Of a stretch of DNA of 64,000 nucleotides, positions 60,480-64,000 are shown one piece after another. The stretch is taken from positions 14,199,501-14,263,500 of the forward strand of contig CANTUQ010000058.1 in assembly GCA_947683425.1 (NCBI GenBank), read 5' to 3'. The notes under the pieces were generated by a model that saw only the letters and a program-made list of their open reading frames with translations, ran no database searches and was not told where the DNA came from. Positions within the stretch are counted from its first letter, which is position 1, and every line of letters begins with the position of its first letter. The stretch is from Excoecaria cochinchinensis (taxonomy: Eukaryota; Streptophyta; Magnoliopsida; Malpighiales; Euphorbiaceae). The translations under genes and the position numbers were made by a program.

Positions 60480-60962
60480 CATGACTAACGCACATTGAGT
60501 CAGCATGAAAGTCATGGTTGGTTGAATTGCGATTAATGGACATTGAGTCGGCATGAAAATCATATTCGGTAAAAGTGTGGTCAATGCACATTGAGTCGGC
60601 ATGAAGACCACGGTTTGATGATTGGACTGTGATTAATGCACATTGAGTCGGCATGAAAACCACAGTCGATTGATTTATGACTAAGGCACATTGAGTCGCT
60701 ATGAAAGTCACGGTTGGATGAATTGTGACTAACGCACATTGAGTCGACATGAAAATCACATTTGGTGAAGGTGTGATCAACGCACGTTGAGTCAGCATGA
60801 AGATCACAATTAGTTGTTGTACTGTGATTAACGCACATTGAGTCGGCATGAAAATCACAATTGTTTGAATTATGACTAAAACACATTGAGTCAGCATGAA
60901 AATCACATTCGGTAAAGGTGTGATCAACACATATTGAGTCGGCATGAAGATCACGGTTGATG
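60480..60962. repeat. E5 minisatellite, 48-52-bp unit
   Basis: Ten copies, each with CACATTGAGTCGGCATGAAA and a variable half (GGTTGATTG, TTCGGTAAAG and similar). Starts are spaced 48 to 52 bp. All frames are open on the minus strand only because of the repeat; it is not a gene. It lies upstream of the E5 polypurine tract. Confidence 0.85.
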
Positions 60963-61104
60963 ATGTGAAAAGAGACCTTATTTTTGGTAAAATAATAGAG
61001 TCCTTGCAAGTTCAAAGATTGTTGTTAGCATGTTGCGTCAAAGCATAAATTCATTATTTTGTTGTTGGTTTAATTTTCATTCATTTTGTCTTTTTTCTTT
61101 TCTC

Positions 61105-61106
<2 letters not shown>

Positions 61107-61173
<67 letters not shown>
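61107..61173. repeat. (ATT)n microsatellite
   Basis: Uninterrupted trinucleotide run followed by a T/C-rich stretch. Confidence 0.9.
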
Positions 61174-61174
<1 letters not shown>

Positions 61175-61672
61175 CTTAATCTTCTCTTTCTTTTCATTTT
61201 CTTTTTTTTTTTTCTCATTATTCATTTCATCGCCTCATATGTTCTTAATGCAAGATAAGAATCCTAAATGGGATAATTATATGAAAACATGACTAAATAT
61301 AAGCAAATGTAAAGTTTGTACATCAAAATGTGTATATACAAATCTCTATAAAATACATCCTCTAGGGGGATAGAGGCAAATAATCTGAGGGCTCCTTTGG
61401 ATCACTATCTGATAAATGGATGGGCTCGGCGCTGGACGTCGATTGCTGAGCACTAGAGGTTTATGGCCTAGCTCTGAAGGTCGATAGTTGAGCGCTGGAG
61501 GTCGATGGCTTGGCTCTGGAGGTCGATGGCGAGTAAGTAGCATCCTCTGGTGGGGGTCTGCTAGCTGCTGGATGCTGTGGCTGCAGATGTTGTTGGAATT
61601 GGATCTCAGCCTGTCTCTCTAAGAAAGGGTGCGCTTAAGACCCTAAAATGTCCACTACAAGAAAATAGCTAA

Positions 61673-62270
61673 TTAGCGACGGAAATTTAGCGACGGAGTC
61701 ATTTCCGTCGCTAAATAGCGACGGAGATTAACCTCCGTCGCTAATTAGCGACGGAATTTAATTTCCGTCGCTATTTACCGACGGAATTTTAATTCCGTCG
61801 GTAAATAGCGACGGAAATTAAATTCCGTCGCTAAAAATGGCGCCAACATTTCCCACCAAAATTGCCGACCGATATTTGCGACGGTTTTTATAAACCGTCG
61901 CTAAAAATAGCGACGGAAATTGTTTTCCGTCGCTGAAAAAAAAAAAAAAAACTTAATTGTATTTTTAGCGACGGAATAAAAATCCGTCGCTAAAATAGCG
62001 ACGGTATAAAAAAACCGTCGCTAAATTTAGCGACGGTTTGAATAATCCGTCGCTATTTTTAGCGACGGATTTTGCTATCCGTCGCTAAAAATACAAAATT
62101 TCCATTTACCTCTCTTTTTTTAGCGACGGATGATGCTTTCCGTCGTTAAAAATAAAAAAATTTAATTTCCCTCTCTTTTTAGCGACGGAATATGCCTTCC
62201 GTCGCTAAAAATACAAAATTTTCATTTCCCTCTCTTTTTTTAGCGACGGAAGATGCTTTCCGTCGCTAAA
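61673..62270. repeat. CACTA left subterminal repeats (TAGCGACGG)
   Basis: Many direct and inverted copies of TAGCGACGGA/T and TCCGTCGCTA, forming a chain of small hairpins about 20-40 bp apart. These are the likely transposase-binding sites. Confidence 0.85.
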
Positions 62271-62280
62271 ATTAAATTAA

Positions 62281-62464
62281 ATTAAATTTCTCTCTTTTTT
62301 TTTCTCTCTCTCTCTCTTCTCTCTCTTTCTCTCTTCTCCCTCTCCGCGCGCCGTCTCTCCTCCCTCTGCCCAGCCGCCGCCGACCACCGCCCCTCCCCCT
62401 CCCTCCGGCGCCGATCGGCGCACCGTCCCTCCCCTCCCTCCCTCTTTTCCCGCTCCTCCTTCCC

Positions 62465-62509
<45 letters not shown>

Positions 62510-62535
62510 CTCCCTCTCCTGGAAATCCAAGGTAA
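62281..62535 (+). other. CT-rich and GC-rich core of the CACTA element
   Basis: Looks like a plant gene 5' UTR: CT microsatellite, then a GC-rich block (CGCCGCCGACC), CT repeat again, and a splice-donor-like AATCCAAG-GTAATCTC at about 62524-62540. It could be a captured host gene fragment. The minus-strand Arg/Glu ORF here is a microsatellite artefact. Confidence 0.4.
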
Positions 62536-63039
62536 TCTCTTGTTTCTTTCCTTTTGGTTTAACACATAGATGTACATACTTTGGTTTAGGACGTAGACAT
62601 ACATACTTAGGTCTTAAGCTTTCCTCTTCAATTTGCTTTTTTTTTTTTTTGGTTAAATTTTCTAAGAAAATATGAATTTCTTCAAGCTAGAAAGAGTAAG
62701 AGGGAGACGCTTTTGCCATTCTTTTCAATTTTGTTTAGTTGTTGTTGCCTGTTGGTTGCTCAGAACGTGGAGCAAAAGCAACTAAATCATCTTCCAATTT
62801 GTTTTTTTTTTTGGTTGAAATTTTAAACGGCAATATTTTATTTTATTTTTTATTTTTTGTTTCTCAATTGTTCAAAACCGAGACGTGATTAGTACAGATA
62901 GTGTTTCTTTTGGATGTAAATACCCAATTTGATTTATTTATTTTTAGAAATTTCATATTATGATTATTATTGTTAATTAGTGTTAATTTTAGTTATTATT
63001 ATTATTCAACATATTATTATTATTAAATTATTATTATTA

Positions 63040-63250
63040 TTATTATGTTAATTTGTATTGTTATTATTCTTATTTATTTATGTTATTTGTATTGTTATTA
63101 TTATTATTTATTTATGTTAATTGTATTGTTATTATTATTATTTATTTATAAATTGTATTGTTATTATTATTATTTATTTATGTTAATTGTATTGTTATTA
63201 TTATTATTTATTTATAAATTGTATTGTTATTATTATTATTTAATTTTTTT
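63040..63250. repeat. AT-rich tandem repeat in the CACTA element
   Basis: Five or so copies of a unit of about 35 bp made of TTATTTATGTTAATTGTATTG-like sequence and (ATT)n. Confidence 0.75.
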
Positions 63251-63264
63251 TTTTAATTTTTAAA

Positions 63265-63620
63265 ATTTCCCGACGGAAATTAAATTCCGTCGGGAATTAC
63301 CGACGGAAAATGATTTTCCGTCGGTAATTACCGACGGAAATTTAATTTCCGTCGGGAAATTTGCCGACGGAAAATCATTTTCCGTCGGTAATTCCCGACG
63401 GAAAAAATTTTCCGTCGGTAATTTTACCGACGGAATTTAATTTCCGTCGGTAAAATTACCGACGGAAATTGATTTTCCGTCGGCAAATTTCCCGACGGAA
63501 TTTTTTCCGTCGGGAAATTTGCCTACGACTATATTGCCGACGGAATGCATTTCCGTCGGCAATTTAGTTTCCCGACGGAAATTCCTTATTTTCCGTCGGG
63601 AATTTCCGTCGGGAAATTCT
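63265..63620. repeat. CACTA right subterminal repeats (CCGACGG)
   Basis: Inverted chains of ACCGACGGAA and CCCGACGGAA with TTCCGTCGG(T/G). The base before CGACGG differs from the left end (C here, G on the left). Confidence 0.85.
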
Positions 63621-64000
63621 ATTTTTCTTGTAGTGGTCTATGAGCTCACGGACACTCGCCCTTAAGTCTGTAATAGCTCGTGTCTGCTCTGATGTCTAGT
63701 GCCTGGAGGTATCACTAGCCTATGTAAAATGGGTCTCTGCCTCTTTGTGCAGATTCCTCATCGCCTCAGATATGCCAGGTATGGTGCCCTCGAACATCTC
63801 AACTCGTAGCCTCAAAGTGGTGATGGACTCGTCCACCAACTGAACGGCCTCATCAACTCTCTAGGCTCCTGCCACTTATGAAGCACTCAGATTCTACCTT
63901 AAACTCTCAATACTCTCTCCCTGCCTATCCAGGTGCTCTCTGTGCCTGGTCACCGCCTCATCCAGTAGCCTGAACCTCCCATCCATGCGTTGATACAGGG

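Larger units (their letters stand above)
61653..63635. mobile_element. Non-autonomous CACTA-type DNA transposon
   Basis: 1983 bp. Ends are CACTACAAGAAAATAG and its inverse CTATTTTTCTTGTAGTG, with a 3-bp target duplication GTC (61650-61652 and 63636-63638). This is diagnostic of the CACTA (En/Spm) superfamily. Subterminal regions are packed with short inverted repeats: GCGACGGA-type on the left (61670-62270) and CCGACGGA-type on the right (63270-63620). No transposase is found, so it would depend on one in trans. Confidence 0.9.
61362..64000 (-). pseudogene. Decayed coiled-coil (gag-like) ORF of E5, split by a CACTA element
   Basis: Minus-strand coding-like sequence enters at the right edge (RFRLLDEAVTRHREHLDRQG, then VDESITTLRLRVEMFEG) and runs to 63636. 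It resumes in the same frame after the CACTA element at 61652 (one copy of the GTC duplicate counted) and ends at TAG 61362-61364 after LSDSDPKEPSDYLPLS. Heptad-rich helices are followed by a Ser/Thr/Pro-rich tail with repeats of about ten residues (about 61430-61530). At least six in-frame stops. It resembles the C-terminal end of an Athila- or Tat-type gag, but I do not recognise a defined domain; family placement is weak. Confidence 0.45.

Noticed and set aside
60397..60954. 185-codon minus-strand ORF with repeated peptide
   Set aside because: All frames are open because the minisatellite unit lacks stops; it is translated repeat, not a gene.
62272..62604. Arg/Glu-rich ORF on the minus strand
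   Set aside because: Translation of a CT microsatellite in the CACTA element.

Overview
The window is nuclear DNA from a flowering plant, most likely a eudicot. The evidence is a spliced peroxisomal acyl-CoA oxidase (ACX4-type) gene with GT-AG introns, plant LTR retrotransposons, a CACTA element, a Mutator-type MITE and endogenous caulimovirid DNA. I see nothing bacterial. Only two host genes are visible: the 3' end of ACX4 at the left edge and a short DOG1-like coding fragment near 13.7-14.0 kb. Nearly everything else is mobile DNA, much of it nested.

Layout. 1-1.7 kb: last four exons of ACX4, with a foldback MITE in an upstream intron. 1.94-12.24 kb: a complete Tat-lineage Ty3/gypsy element on the minus strand (E1), with 467-bp LTRs and a perfect 5-bp target duplication. 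13.73-13.97 kb: DOG1-like fragment. 13.97-23.83 kb: a second copy of the same family on the plus strand (E2), whose 5' LTR is cut to 82 bp exactly where the DOG1-like fragment stops. Both copies carry, between integrase and 3' LTR, an antisense three-exon gene with its own TATA box and G-box.

24.2-31.9 kb: broken caulimovirid fragments in two orientations. The minus-strand capsid-like fragment is split by a TR-GAG element (24.6-29.4 kb) that has gag and protease but no reverse transcriptase. From 31.9 kb to the right edge lies a Russian-doll nest. A minus-strand LTR element (E5) holds E3 (32.1-56.4 kb) in its LTR. E3 holds E4 (38.6-47.9 kb), which lacks reverse transcriptase and integrase but has almost identical LTRs. 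E5 also holds a 3.5-kb solo LTR (56.9-60.4 kb) and a CACTA-type element (61.65-63.64 kb). Most boundaries were placed from TG...CA or CACTA ends plus matching target duplications read directly.

How it fits together: E3, or a relative, is the likely source of enzymes for E4, since they share primer-binding site and leader. E3, E4 and E5 each have a different tandem repeat just upstream of the polypurine tract. In E4 this has become a 176-bp higher-order repeat that looks like a newborn satellite. All autonomous copies here carry nonsense codons or frameshifts, so none looks active.
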